NCBI GenBank assembly: GCA_035504415.1
Contig: DATJRY010000021.1
Location: forward strand, 310,001-374,000
Origin: Candidatus Sulfotelmatobacter sp.
GTDB lineage: Bacteria > Vulcanimicrobiota > Vulcanimicrobiia > Vulcanimicrobiales > Vulcanimicrobiaceae
Direction: 5' to 3'
Length of the DNA stretch: 64,000 bases
The notes under the pieces are model-generated. The model was not told the DNA's origin, made no database searches, and saw only the letters and a program-made list of their open reading frames with translations. Both the position numbers and the translations under genes were made by a program. Below, piece after piece: positions 42,827 through 53,927 of the stretch. Each line of letters begins with the position of its first letter. The first letter of the stretch is position 1.

Positions 42827-44923
42827 ATGAAGGTGCGCATCGGAGCACAGATCGCGGCCGGGTTCGCCGTGCCGCTGGTCGCGCTCGTCATCAGCCTGGC
42901 CGCGGTCGTCACCGGCTTTGCCGCGACGAGCGCGGCCAAGAACGACTTGCTCGAAAAAGGCGTCTTCCGGGCCAACGCGCGCGACATCAGCGTGCAGAAC
43001 GCCTATCAGCGCGAGGCCATCGCCCGCTTCGTCCTGACCCGCAGCGCCGACGCGTACACCCAGTATCAGACCGCCGGCGACGTGGCGACCAAGGACCTCG
43101 CGTACATCGAGGACCATCAGGCCTCGGTCCCGGGCGCGAAGGAAGCGTCGGCCCAGATCAGCTCGCTGATCGGTTCGATCCAGGAGCACGACGAAGCCGT
43201 CATCACCGCGGCGACCAAGAACCCGCAGGCGGTGCTGGCCGCGTACGGCGGGACGAAGACCGGCGCGTCGGCCCCCATCGCGGCCGCGCTCGCCGGCGCC
43301 GCCAGCGCGCAAGCCGATCTGGGCAAAGCGATCACCGCGCTGATCAAGGCCGCCTCGGTCGCCTCGGACAAGTCGAGCGCCGCTTTCGACGAGCGCACGC
43401 GCACGACCGAGTACGTGCTGATCGGCCTGGCCGTGCTGGCGTTGGTCGTCTCGACGCTGCTCGCGCTGTGGCTGACGCGGCGCATCCGCAAGCGGTTGGC
43501 CGACGTCTCGCAGCGGCTCGACGCGGTCGTCAGCGACGACTTCGCGCGCCTCTCCTCGACCCTCGACCGGCTCGCCGACGGCGATCTGCGGATCGCGTTC
43601 CGCTCCGAGCGCGAGACCATCCACGACGACAGCGGCGATGAGATCGCCGACGTCGGCCACGCCTACGATGCGCTGGTCGACGGCTTCGCCGCGATCGGCG
43701 AACGGCTGACGGTCGCCGCGCAGCGGCTCGGCGACGCGATCGGCGGCGTGACCCGGGCCTCGCGCAGCGTCGCGCTGGCCAGCGATCAGGCCTCGGCGTC
43801 GGCCGCGGAGGCGTCGCGCGCGGTCGAGTCGATCGCGCACACCGTCGACGAGGTCGCGAGCGGGTCGCGCGATCAGGCGACCAAGATCGCGCAAGCCAGT
43901 GCCGCCGTCGAAGAGCTGGCGCGCGCCTCGGCCGCGATCGCGGACGGCGCCAACGCGCAGTCGACCGCGATCCAGGAAGCCGCTTTGGCCATCGAGTCGC
44001 TCGACCGCGAGATCACGCGCCTCTCCGAGGCCGGTGTCTCGCTGGCCGGCGCGGCGCGCAGCGCCTCGAGCGAAGCCGACGCCGGCGAGAACGCCGTCGA
44101 GGCGACGCAGCGCGCGATGCGCGATCTGGGCGAGGTCTCGCAGAAGGCGGCCAACGCGATGATCGCGCTCGAAGGCCGGTCGAGCGCGGTCAGCGAGATC
44201 GTCTCGACGATCGAAGAGATCGCCGACCAGACGAACCTGTTGGCGCTCAACGCCGCGATCGAAGCGGCGCGCGCCGGCGAGCACGGCCGCGGCTTCGCGG
44301 TCGTCGCCGACGAGGTCCGCAAGCTGGCCGAACGCAGCACCGCGGCGACCAAGGAGATCTCGTCGATCTTGCAGGCGATCCGGCGCGAGACGCTGACCGC
44401 CGCCGAAGCGATGCGCGGCTCGAGCGGCTCGATGTCGGAAGGGATCGCGGTCGCCTCGCGCGCTTCCACCGCGCTGACCGCGGTCGCGCAGGCGATCCGC
44501 TCGACGACCGAGTTCGCCGACGACCTCGCGCAGCGGGCCGGTTCGATGCGCACCTCCTCGCAGACGCTCACGGCGAACATCGCCAGCGTCGCCGCCGCGA
44601 TCGGCGAGAACGCCGCTGCCGCGGGTCAGATGCGGCTCACGACGCAGAGCGTCACCGACTTGATGTATCCGGTCGCTCGCACCGCCGAGTCCCAATCCAA
44701 CGCCTCGTCGCACGTCGCGATCGCGACCAGCGAGCTGGCCGCGGGCGTGCAAGAGATCGACGCGACCGCGCGGGCGCTGCGCGATCAGACCGAGTCGCTC
44801 GACGCGCTGGTCGAACAGTTCCGGCTGGCCGATCCGGCCGACTCGCTCTCGCTCGCGCACCCCAACGGCGAGTCGGACGCGCAGCTGGCCGCGCTGGAAG
44901 GGCCGCTGGCGCTGCAGAGCTGA
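42827..44923 (+). CDS. Methyl-accepting chemotaxis-type receptor 2
   Basis: This 698-residue paralogue of the preceding receptor has helix 1 at about 8-32, a periplasmic domain of about 165 residues rich in alanine and short helices, helix 2 near 201-223, HAMP-like [16 protein letters not shown], and a coiled-coil signalling domain with [19 protein letters not shown] at the tip. The cytoplasmic halves of the pair are nearly collinear while the sensor halves diverge, as expected for duplicated receptors with new ligands. The 90-base gap before it holds a 6-bp hairpin (42740-42762) and a possible sigma-28-like promoter. Confidence 0.92.
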   Translation: MKVRIGAQIAAGFAVPLVALVISLAAVVTGFAATSAAKNDLLEKGVFRANARDISVQNAYQREAIARFVLTRSADAYTQYQTAGDVATKDLAYIEDHQASVPGAKEASAQISSLIGSIQEHDEAVITAATKNPQAVLAAYGGTKTGASAPIAAALAGAASAQADLGKAITALIKAASVASDKSSAAFDERTRTTEYVLIGLAVLALVVSTLLALWLTRRIRKRLADVSQRLDAVVSDDFARLSSTLDRLADGDLRIAFRSERETIHDDSGDEIADVGHAYDALVDGFAAIGERLTVAAQRLGDAIGGVTRASRSVALASDQASASAAEASRAVESIAHTVDEVASGSRDQATKIAQASAAVEELARASAAIADGANAQSTAIQEAALAIESLDREITRLSEAGVSLAGAARSASSEADAGENAVEATQRAMRDLGEVSQKAANAMIALEGRSSAVSEIVSTIEEIADQTNLLALNAAIEAARAGEHGRGFAVVADEVRKLAERSTAATKEISSILQAIRRETLTAAEAMRGSSGSMSEGIAVASRASTALTAVAQAIRSTTEFADDLAQRAGSMRTSSQTLTANIASVAAAIGENAAAAGQMRLTTQSVTDLMYPVARTAESQSNASSHVAIATSELAAGVQEIDATARALRDQTESLDALVEQFRLADPADSLSLAHPNGESDAQLAALEGPLALQS

Positions 44924-44933
44924 CCTGCGGCGG

Positions 44934-45665
44934 TCAGATTCCCGCGAACCAGGCGTAGCCCTGGTCTTCCCAGTAACCGCCCGCGCCGGGCAGCGTCGCG
45001 GCCAGCTCGATCCGCTGCACCCACTTCGCGCTCTTGTAGCCCAGCTGCGTCGCGATCCGCAGCCGCACCGGCGCACCGTAGTTCGGCGCGAGCGGCTTGC
45101 CGTTGAGATCGGTCGCCAGGATCGTCTGCGGGTGCGCGGCCTGGTGCATGCTCAGCGACTCGTAATAGGCGTTGCCGAGCTGATCGCGGTCCAGGCAGTG
45201 AAAGACGACGTAGCGTGCCCGTTGCGCCGGCCGCGCCAACGCCAGCACCGTGGAGAGCTGGACGCCGGTCCACTTGCCGATCGCGCTCCAGCCCTCGACG
45301 CAGTCGTGCCGGGTGATCTGCGTGACCTCGCCGAGCGCGCGCAGCTCGCGCAGCGTCAGCCGCTGCGGCGCGGCGACCAGCCCGTCGACGATCAGCCGGT
45401 AGCGCGCGAAGTTCCCGCTCACCAGGCCGTCATAGGTGGGATCGCTGGGCGTGTCGAGGCTGTCGATGGGGTAGTCGCCGCGCGTGATCGCGTTCTCCGG
45501 GTACTCGCGCGCCAGACCGCGCGTCCCGATCACCGAGAGGTCGACGCGGTTCGCGCTCGCCAGCACCGCGCGCAGCGGCCCTTGCGTGAGCGAGTCCTTG
45601 ACGCTGCTGCAGCCGGCCAGCCCGATCGACGCCAGCGAGGAGGCGAGAAAGAGCTTGCGCTTCAC
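44934..45665 (-). CDS. YedY/sulfite-oxidase-fold molybdopterin oxidoreductase lipoprotein
   Basis: This 243-residue molybdopterin-domain protein of the sulfite oxidase/MsrP superfamily has its molybdenum-ligand cysteine as Cys122 in RHDCVEGWSAIGKWTGV. The end reads LGYKSAKWVQRIEL and GYWEDQGYAWFAG, typical of YedY-like proteins. Instead of the usual twin-arginine signal it has a lipobox, SIGLAGC with Cys19. The cofactor normally needs Tat export of a folded protein, so the export route is a puzzle. GTG overlaps the cytochrome b stop by 4 nt, and that gene would be the electron partner. Confidence 0.9.
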   Translation of the reverse strand: MKRKLFLASSLASIGLAGCSSVKDSLTQGPLRAVLASANRVDLSVIGTRGLAREYPENAITRGDYPIDSLDTPSDPTYDGLVSGNFARYRLIVDGLVAAPQRLTLRELRALGEVTQITRHDCVEGWSAIGKWTGVQLSTVLALARPAQRARYVVFHCLDRDQLGNAYYESLSMHQAAHPQTILATDLNGKPLAPNYGAPVRLRIATQLGYKSAKWVQRIELAATLPGAGGYWEDQGYAWFAGI

Positions 45666-46486
45666 GGTCCGACGCCGTCGTAACGCCCGAGCACGTACCA
45701 ACCCGTGATCATCGAGCGGACGTTGTTCCACGCGCCCGTCGTCACCACCAGCAACAGGTGACCGAAGGTGTAGACGACCAGGATGCCCATGAAGACGAAG
45801 TGCCACAACCGCGCGAACTGGCGGCCGCCGAAGACCTGCGTGAGCCATGGCAGCGTCGCGTCGATTCCCGGCGAGAGCGCCAGCCCGGTCACCACGACCA
45901 GCGGGAAGAGCACGAACAGCACCAGCGTATAGGCCGCTTTCTGCAGCGGGTTGTACGTCCCGTGCGGCGGCGGCGTCTTCCGCAGTCGCAAGTAGTACGC
46001 CTGCATCGGCCAGAGCTTGGGCAGATCCGACGGTCGCAAGAGCAGTTCGCGCAGCGAGCCGCGCGCGGCGGCCGTCACCAAGTAGACGAACATCGCCAGC
46101 ACCAGCATCCAGGCGAAGAAGAAATGCCACAGCCGGCCGTCGGCCAGGTCCTGTTCGCCGGGCAGCGTCATCCAGCCGGGGAACGCGCGCGGCGCCTCGC
46201 CGTGCTCGCCGTCGTCGGTATAGCCGAACACGTTGGTCGTCACGAAGCTATGACCGAAGACGGTCGTCGTGCCGACCGGGTGACCGTTCACCAGCGCGGC
46301 GCGGAACCACAGCACGCGGTGCGCGACGTCGCTCTTGTCGGACGCGTCCAGATACGGCGCGGCATTGAAGATCTGCAGGCCGCTCATGACCAGCACCAGG
46401 ATCGAGAGCGCCCACAGCCAGTGGCCGAAGCGCGCGCCGAGCGTGTGGCGGTAGACCGCGCGCGGTTGGCCCGGCGACTCGCTCAT
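45662..46486 (-). CDS. Cytochrome b561-like membrane subunit
   Basis: This 274-residue membrane protein has about five hydrophobic segments and heme-ligand-like histidines in RFGHWLWALS (near 22), WHFFFAWML, WHFVFMGI and YTFGHLLLV. It fits the di-heme cytochrome b/b6 family that passes electrons between quinones and a periplasmic oxidoreductase. A soluble loop of about 70 residues after the first helix contains FGHSFV and PGWMTLPGE. It overlaps the YedY-like gene downstream and the redoxin gene upstream by 4 nt each, so all three should form one module. Confidence 0.9.
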   Translation of the reverse strand: MSESPGQPRAVYRHTLGARFGHWLWALSILVLVMSGLQIFNAAPYLDASDKSDVAHRVLWFRAALVNGHPVGTTTVFGHSFVTTNVFGYTDDGEHGEAPRAFPGWMTLPGEQDLADGRLWHFFFAWMLVLAMFVYLVTAAARGSLRELLLRPSDLPKLWPMQAYYLRLRKTPPPHGTYNPLQKAAYTLVLFVLFPLVVVTGLALSPGIDATLPWLTQVFGGRQFARLWHFVFMGILVVYTFGHLLLVVTTGAWNNVRSMITGWYVLGRYDGVGP

Positions 46487-46947
46487 CGCTCGGCGACCAG
46501 CGTGCGCACGGCGCGCTCGATCTCGGCGTCGTAGCCCTCGCCGACGAAGCGCTCGCGCAGGCGTCCATGCTTGTCGAACAGCAGTTGCGTCGGCCAGGCG
46601 GTCACGCCGTAGGCGTTCCAGATGCGCGAGTCGTCGTCGTAGACGACGGGCCAGCTGATTCCCTGGTCCGCCAGCGCGGCGCGCAGGTTGGCGTGGACGC
46701 GCTCCTCGGGCAGCTCGGGCGTGTGCACGCCGATGATCGTCACCGCGTCGGTGCCGTACTCGCGGCGCAGATGTTGCAGCTCGGGCGTGACGTGCCGGCA
46801 GTTGATGCACGAGAAGGCGAACACGTCGACCAGCGTGACGCGTCCGTCGGTCGCGGGCGGCGCGGTCACGTTGGCCCATCCGCCGCCGGTGAGCACCGGC
46901 GCCAGCGTGAGCGCGCTGGCCAGCAGCGGCGCGATGAAGCCGATCAT
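46483..46947 (-). CDS. Exported thioredoxin-like protein (TlpA/DipZ C-terminal type)
   Basis: This 154-residue thioredoxin-fold protein has a signal or anchor (residues 1-20). The active site is CINC in FSCINCRHVTPEL, the pattern of DipZ/TlpA-like thiol-redox proteins acting outside the cytoplasmic membrane, and the cis-proline segment is VTAWPTQLLF. It could keep cysteines of the neighbouring cytochrome/YedY module reduced, for example the molybdenum-ligand cysteine. ATGA overlaps the Crp gene. Confidence 0.88.
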   Translation of the reverse strand: MIGFIAPLLASALTLAPVLTGGGWANVTAPPATDGRVTLVDVFAFSCINCRHVTPELQHLRREYGTDAVTIIGVHTPELPEERVHANLRAALADQGISWPVVYDDDSRIWNAYGVTAWPTQLLFDKHGRLRERFVGEGYDAEIERAVRTLVAER

Positions 46948-47627
46948 GCCGTGACCTCCTGCGGAACGACGATCGAACGGCCGGCGGTGCGCAGGCGTCC
47001 GGCCTCGACCAGTTTAGCGATCTCGACGCTGACGGTCTCGCGGGTGCTCCCGACCAGCGAGGCGACGTCGGCGTGCGTCAAGCGCAGCGCGACCTTCGTC
47101 CCGCCCGACACGGGAACGCCGTGCTCGAGCGCGAGCTTGCGGTAGAGGTGCTCGATGCGGTCGCCGACCCGGGCGTAGGCCAGGTCTTCCATCGTCGAGC
47201 GGGCCGCGTCGAGCTTGTCGCTGAGCAGCCGGGCGACGTTGAGGGCCAGCGCCGGATCGCGCGTCAGCAGCGCGAAGACGTCCTCGGCGCGCGAGGTGCA
47301 CAGCAGCGAGTCCTCCATGACGACCGCGACCGTCGTGCGCGGCTCGTCGCCGAACAGCACTTCCTCGCCGAACAGGTCGCCCGGACCGAGCAGCGCGACG
47401 GTGACGTCCTTGCCGTCCTCGGTCAGCCGCGCGATCCGCACCGCTCCGCGCTTGACGAAGTAGACGATGCGGGTCGTGTCGCCTTGCTCGAAAACGTGCG
47501 TGCCACGCGGCATCTCGCACATGGTGAACAGGTGCTCGGCCTCCGCGACGCCGTCTTCCGTCGTCTGCGCGAAGAGCCGGTTCTGCCGCAGGTACCAGAC
47601 CTTGTTGGCGTCGGTCATCTCGTTCAT
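46944..47627 (-). CDS. Crp/Fnr-family regulator 1
   Basis: This 227-residue regulator has a cyclic-nucleotide-binding-like barrel (about 28-130, GDLFGEEVLFGDEPRTT in place of the cAMP FGExxL pattern) and a C-terminal helix-turn-helix (THADVASLVGSTRETVS). There are no Fnr-type N-terminal cysteines, so an iron-sulfur oxygen sensor is unlikely. It is the first gene of the redoxin-cytochrome-YedY operon and probably controls it; the palindrome at 47653-47668 just upstream is a candidate site. A paralogue with the shared NKVWYLR start lies at 56600. Confidence 0.92.
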   Translation of the reverse strand: MNEMTDANKVWYLRQNRLFAQTTEDGVAEAEHLFTMCEMPRGTHVFEQGDTTRIVYFVKRGAVRIARLTEDGKDVTVALLGPGDLFGEEVLFGDEPRTTVAVVMEDSLLCTSRAEDVFALLTRDPALALNVARLLSDKLDAARSTMEDLAYARVGDRIEHLYRKLALEHGVPVSGGTKVALRLTHADVASLVGSTRETVSVEIAKLVEAGRLRTAGRSIVVPQEVTA

Positions 47628-47652
47628 GCTAGCACCGGCTTCATGACGACGC

Positions 47653-47668
47653 GGTAAGCGCGCTTACC
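47653..47668. promoter_or_regulatory. 16-bp perfect palindrome upstream of Crp gene
   Basis: GGTAAGCGCGCTTACC lies 25 bases before the Crp start and 3 bases beyond the protease stop. Dimeric Crp-family proteins bind symmetric sites of about this size, so autoregulation is the simplest reading. It lacks a T-tract, which argues against a terminator. Confidence 0.5.
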
Positions 47669-47671
47669 ACC

Positions 47672-50338
47672 TCAGTGGCCGCCGGCCGGGCCCTGGACCA
47701 CCTGGACCAGGTCCTGCGGCCGAATCCAGCGCGCCATCGCCGCCCGCACGCCGGCCGGCGTCGCCGCCAGCTGCGCCAGCGCGTCGATGCGGTCTTGGTC
47801 GAGCGGCTGCCCGATCGACGCGTAGGCGAGCATCTCGTCCGCGACCGACTCGTACGACTCGTGCGCGACCGGGATCGACCCGACCACGAGCGCCTTGGCA
47901 CGCAGCAGCCGGCCCGCGTCGAGCGGGCGCTTCTGCAGCGCCGTCAGGTCGGTGACGACCAGACGCGACGCCGCGGCGACGTTGCGCGGATCGGCGCCGT
48001 ACGAGATGGTGAAGCGGCTGCGATTGCGTCCGGGCGCCACGGCAGAGTCAACGGTGTAGGCGTAGCCGTGGATTTCGCGCAGGTCGTGGTAGAGCAACGA
48101 GGCGTAGAAGCCGCCCGTCAAGACGGTGTTGGCCAGCTGCAAGAGCGGCAGGTCCTTGTCTTGGTAGGTCAGCGGCAGCATCTCGCCCAGCGTCACCTCG
48201 GCTTGAATCCGTCCGGTGGCCGGCACGTACGCGGTGACGCGCTTGTTCGGCCGCACCGGCGGCGGAAAGACGTTCGGCGTCGGCCCGGTCGCGTGCCAAT
48301 CGCCGAAGTACTTCTCGACGCTCGCGCGCGCGGCGTCGGGCGTGACGTCGCCGATCACGACGATGGTGGTGAGGTCGGGTCGATACGATTGCTGGTAGAA
48401 CGAGCGCACGTCGTCCAGCGTGACCGTGCTCGCCGTCTGCGGCGTCGGCGTGCGCCGGCCCGGATCGCCCGGCGGGAGCAGCGCGTCCGTCAGCGCGACC
48501 TGCGCGCGATAGGCCGGGCTCTGCACGGTGCCCTCGAGCTCGCCGACCACCTGCTGTTTGACGATCGCGAACGCGTCGGCGGGGAAGCGCGGGTGCAGCT
48601 CGTCGTCGGCAAGCAGCTGCACGCCGCGGTCGAAGTCCGAGGAGAGTACGTCCAAGCCGAAGCTCGTTCCGGCCGAGACGTTGGCCGCGATCGCGTCGAG
48701 CTTCGTCTGGTACGCGATCCGGTCGTCGGACTGCGTCCCGAACTCGAACAGATTGTCGGTGATGTCGTCGATGCCGTCCTTGCCGGGCGGGTCCTGCACG
48801 CCGTCGTTGTGCAGCACCAGGCCGCGCAGCACGACGGTGTGCGAGATCTGCGAGGGGACGACGATCAGCTTGATCCCGTTGGGCAGGGTTTCTTGCGTCG
48901 GCGCCAACGTCGAGGGCGCGACGGTCAGGTGCGAGAGGACGTTCTTGGCGAACGCCGGCAGCGGCGTGTTCGGATTGGGGACGACGGTGTTGTTCTCGCC
49001 CTCGCGACCGCCGAACGCGGCGCCGGCGGCCGCCTTGGGCGTCGAGATCGCGACCGTCGCCGTGCTGTTGTCGTAGTCGGTGCGCAGCACGCGGTTGACG
49101 TCGTCGACGGTGACCTTCGCGATCCCCGCCAGGTCTTCGTCGGGCGTGCGGTGCTCGACGGCCAGCGCGTCGCTCCAGGTCGAGGCCAGTCCGCTGACCG
49201 AGTTGACGGCGAACTGCGCCTGCGCCAGCTCGCGCTTCTTCATCACCTCGACCAGGTCGGCCGGCACGCCGGTCTTCTTGTAGCCGTCGATCACCGCTTC
49301 GACCTCGGCGACCGCGTCGTCGCCCTTGGTCGACACCGGTACCGCCGCGCCGACCAGCGACACGCCGGCGGCCGGATAGGTCTGTCCCTGCGCGAAGGTC
49401 TGCAGCGCCTTGCCCGAGACCTGGAGATCGTACAACGCGCCGCGCGGGCTGTTGAGGATGTCGCTGAGGATCTCGGACGCGTAGTAGTCGGGGCTGTCGT
49501 AGCCCGGCACGCGGTAGGCGACGAACGCCAGCGTGATCGGGTCCGAGCTGTTGTCGCGCAGCGTGAGCGGGGTGAGCGGCTGCAGCCGCACCGGCTGGCG
49601 CGCCGGCAGCGCCGCCGACGGATCGTCGGCCCACAGCGCGGTGACCTTCGCGATGGTGGCCTGCGGATCGACGTCGCCGGCGATCACGTAGATCGCGTTG
49701 TTCGGATGGTACCAGCGATCGTAGAAGCGCCGCAGATCCGGCGCCTGCAGCTGCTTGAAGCTGGCCACCGTGCCCAGCCCGGTGTCGGCGTACGGCGTGC
49801 CGGCCATGACGTGCTCGATCGCCTTCGTGTAGAGCCGGTAGCTCGCGCTGGAGTTGTCGCGGGTGACTTCTTGCGTGATCGCGCCGCGCTCTTCGTCCCA
49901 TCCCTGCTGCGAGTCGAGGATGCCGCTCGCGCGCGAGCGCTCGAGATGCAGCGCGATGTCGAGATCCTGGGTCGGCACCTCGAAGAAGAACTGGGTGATC
50001 TCGTTCTGGGTGTCGGCGTTGAACGTGCCGCCGGTGACCGCCATCGTCTGCGCGAACTGCGAGGCGCCGATCGTTCGGCTGCCGCGGAACATCATGTGCT
50101 CCTGCGCGTGCGCCGTGCCGGTGACCGACTCGTCGTCGGCGCCGGCCAAGTAGTTCATCCAGGTCGAGACGACCGGGGCCAGGCGGTCGCGGATCACGAC
50201 GACCTGCATCCCGTCGGGCAAGGTCGCGCGGGTCACGTCGGCGCTGAGCGGCTGGGGTTGCGCACCCGCCGGAGCCAAGGGACCGGCGAGGAGTGCCGCG
50301 GCGAGCGCGGCGGCGGCGAAGGGGCGCAGGCGGTTCAT
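47672..50338 (-). CDS. M16-family zinc metalloprotease (pitrilysin-like, fused halves)
   Basis: This 888-residue exported protease has a signal peptide (residues 1-26, ending AGAQ). The inverted zinc motif HAQEH is at 77-81, with the further glutamate about 70-80 residues later in GAITQEVTRD. Two homologous M16 pairs are fused: the first half is active, and the second, from about residue 450, lacks the HxxEH. This gives a self-contained clamp, as in pqqL-like or insulinase-like proteins. It probably degrades peptides in the periplasm or at the surface. The ATG at 50338 is divergent from the hydratase gene. Confidence 0.93.
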   Translation of the reverse strand: MNRLRPFAAAALAAALLAGPLAPAGAQPQPLSADVTRATLPDGMQVVVIRDRLAPVVSTWMNYLAGADDESVTGTAHAQEHMMFRGSRTIGASQFAQTMAVTGGTFNADTQNEITQFFFEVPTQDLDIALHLERSRASGILDSQQGWDEERGAITQEVTRDNSSASYRLYTKAIEHVMAGTPYADTGLGTVASFKQLQAPDLRRFYDRWYHPNNAIYVIAGDVDPQATIAKVTALWADDPSAALPARQPVRLQPLTPLTLRDNSSDPITLAFVAYRVPGYDSPDYYASEILSDILNSPRGALYDLQVSGKALQTFAQGQTYPAAGVSLVGAAVPVSTKGDDAVAEVEAVIDGYKKTGVPADLVEVMKKRELAQAQFAVNSVSGLASTWSDALAVEHRTPDEDLAGIAKVTVDDVNRVLRTDYDNSTATVAISTPKAAAGAAFGGREGENNTVVPNPNTPLPAFAKNVLSHLTVAPSTLAPTQETLPNGIKLIVVPSQISHTVVLRGLVLHNDGVQDPPGKDGIDDITDNLFEFGTQSDDRIAYQTKLDAIAANVSAGTSFGLDVLSSDFDRGVQLLADDELHPRFPADAFAIVKQQVVGELEGTVQSPAYRAQVALTDALLPPGDPGRRTPTPQTASTVTLDDVRSFYQQSYRPDLTTIVVIGDVTPDAARASVEKYFGDWHATGPTPNVFPPPVRPNKRVTAYVPATGRIQAEVTLGEMLPLTYQDKDLPLLQLANTVLTGGFYASLLYHDLREIHGYAYTVDSAVAPGRNRSRFTISYGADPRNVAAASRLVVTDLTALQKRPLDAGRLLRAKALVVGSIPVAHESYESVADEMLAYASIGQPLDQDRIDALAQLAATPAGVRAAMARWIRPQDLVQVVQGPAGGH

Positions 50339-50399
50339 GGTCTCTGAACGTTCCGAGCGGACGAGGCGGCACCTCGCGCACCGTGGAACGCCTGCGTCC

Positions 50400-51181
50400 G
50401 TGCCCGAAGCCGCCCTCCGCGTCACCCGGCAGGCGAGGCGCGTCCGCGTGACGCTGGCCCGCCCCGACGTGCGCAACGCCTTCAACGCCGCGCTGATCGC
50501 GGAGCTGCGCGACACGTTTCTCGCCCTCGCCGTGGAGCCGCACGTTCGCGTCGTGATCCTGGAAGGCGAGGGCAAGGTCTTCTGCGGGGGCGCCGACGTC
50601 AACTGGATGCGCGCGTCGCTCGATCTCTCCGAGGACGACAACGTCCACGACGCCGAGGCGATGTCCGACATGTACCGCGCGATCGACCGCTGCCCGAAAG
50701 GCGTGATCGTGCGCGCGCACGGCGCGGCCCTGGGCGGCGGCGCCGGGCTGTGCGCGGTGGGCGACGCGGTCGTCACCGACGCCGAAGCGATCTTCGGCTT
50801 CACCGAGACCAAGCTCGGCATCATCCCGGCCGTCATCTCGCCGTTCGTGCTGGCGAAGATCGGTGCCGGCAACGCGCGCCGGTACTTCTTGAGCGGCGAA
50901 CGTTTCGACGCGCGGACCGCGCAGGCGATCGGCCTGGTGCACGAAGTCGTGCCGGGCGACGCGCTGGACGGGACGGTCGACGCGATCGCGAGCGAGCTCG
51001 AGAGCGCCGGACCCGAAGCGGTGGCCGCCGCGAAGGGACTGATCCCGCAGGTGCTGGCGGCCAGCTACGACGGGAGCCGCACGCTGACCGCGCGCGCGAT
51101 CGCGCGCCGCCGCACCAGCGCCGAAGGACAGGACGGGCTGCGCGCCTTCCTCGAGCGGCGGCCGGCGGGGTGGATCGCGCC

Positions 51182-51185
<4 letters not shown>
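50400..51185 (+). CDS. Enoyl-CoA hydratase, probable methylglutaconyl-CoA hydratase
   Basis: This crotonase-fold protein has 261 residues from the GTG at 50400. The oxyanion-hole segments are GKVFCGGADVNWM and HGAALGGGAGL, and the catalytic glutamate lies in FTETKLGIIPAVISPFV, a pattern shared with methylglutaconyl-CoA hydratases. It would convert 3-methylglutaconyl-CoA to HMG-CoA, the step after the MCC reaction. An upstream ATG at 50337 would overlap the divergent protease start, so I prefer the GTG. It is coupled to mccA by a GTGA overlap. Confidence 0.87.
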
Positions 51186-53065
<1,880 letters not shown>

Positions 53066-53067
53066 CC

Positions 53068-53865
53068 GTGCGCGTCATCCTGATTCCCGGCTGGAACGAG
53101 GCGGCGGCGCTGATGCGCACCTTCGACGAGGGGCGGCACGGGATCGACGGGCTGGCCGCCTATGGCTTCGACTGCTCGATCTTTCCGGTCGACGGCGACG
53201 ACCCGCTGCGCGAGCGGATCGATCGCTTCGCGGCGTTTCTCGACGCGCTGCGCACCCGCGAGGGCGACGAGGCGTTTCCGGTCGCGACGGTGGGCTACAG
53301 CATGGGCGGCCTGGTCAACCGCGGCTTCTTACGCGCGTATCCGCATCGCGCGCACGAGATCGCGGCGACGGTGCAGATCGCGGCGCCCAACGGCGGCCTC
53401 ATCACCAACTACGCCGTCGGCACGCTGCGCATCGCGCGCGTCCCCACCCACGTCTTGGCCGACCTCGACGTCGCCTCGCCGTTCGTGACCTGGCTGAACG
53501 GGACCGGCGGCTGCTGGGTGCCCGATCCCGACAACGCCCGCAAGCAGCGCTGGAAGCTCGATCGCGAGCCGTGGGTCGCGCCCGAGGGCCACCGCGTGCT
53601 GCACCTGGCCGGCCGGATGCCGAAGTACGGCTTGCAGAGCGACGGCGTCGTCATGATCGAGTCCGCGTCGCTCGACGGTGCGCTGACGTGCACGACGCTC
53701 GACGGCGACGCCGCCAACCACCTCAACCTCGGCGCGGCGTCGAACCTGTTCGCGACGATCTTCCGCCGCTTCCGGCACGACGACGCGGTGTGGCCGACGT
53801 GCGTCGCGCAGATCGCGAAGTTCTTGCGCGGCGAGCCGGTGGAGACCCAGATCACGACCGCTTGA
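53068..53865 (+). CDS. Alpha/beta-hydrolase, lipase-like
   Basis: This 265-residue alpha/beta hydrolase starts directly on a strand (RVILIPGWNEA). The nucleophile elbow is GYSMGG with Ser78; the aspartate and histidine candidates come later (SDGVV, NHLNL). The substrate may be an ester or lactone, and no signal peptide is visible. The GTG start comes 2 nt after mccA, so it may be translated from the same message. Nothing links it chemically to leucine degradation. Confidence 0.82.
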   Translation: MRVILIPGWNEAAALMRTFDEGRHGIDGLAAYGFDCSIFPVDGDDPLRERIDRFAAFLDALRTREGDEAFPVATVGYSMGGLVNRGFLRAYPHRAHEIAATVQIAAPNGGLITNYAVGTLRIARVPTHVLADLDVASPFVTWLNGTGGCWVPDPDNARKQRWKLDREPWVAPEGHRVLHLAGRMPKYGLQSDGVVMIESASLDGALTCTTLDGDAANHLNLGAASNLFATIFRRFRHDDAVWPTCVAQIAKFLRGEPVETQITTA

Positions 53866-53927
53866 TGAGTCGCATCCCGGTCGACGGCGACAAGTAACCG
53901 GGCCGTCCAGCGGGAACACGGGGTCGG

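Noticed and set aside
40544-45076. A 1510-codon open frame on the minus strand
   Set aside because: It lies antisense to mccB's end and both chemoreceptor genes, its translation is Arg/Gly-rich with no domain, and the plus-strand genes have clear motifs. High GC content keeps the opposite frame open.
47675-50347. An 890-codon plus-strand frame opposite the M16 protease
   Set aside because: The minus-strand frame has a signal peptide and HAQEH zinc motif, while the plus frame is low-complexity Arg/Asp/Val and ends by running into a promoter gap.
53873-53897. A 10-codon-scale reading frame overlapping the hydrolase stop
   Set aside because: It is too short to support as a gene and has no ribosome site of its own beyond the upstream gene.
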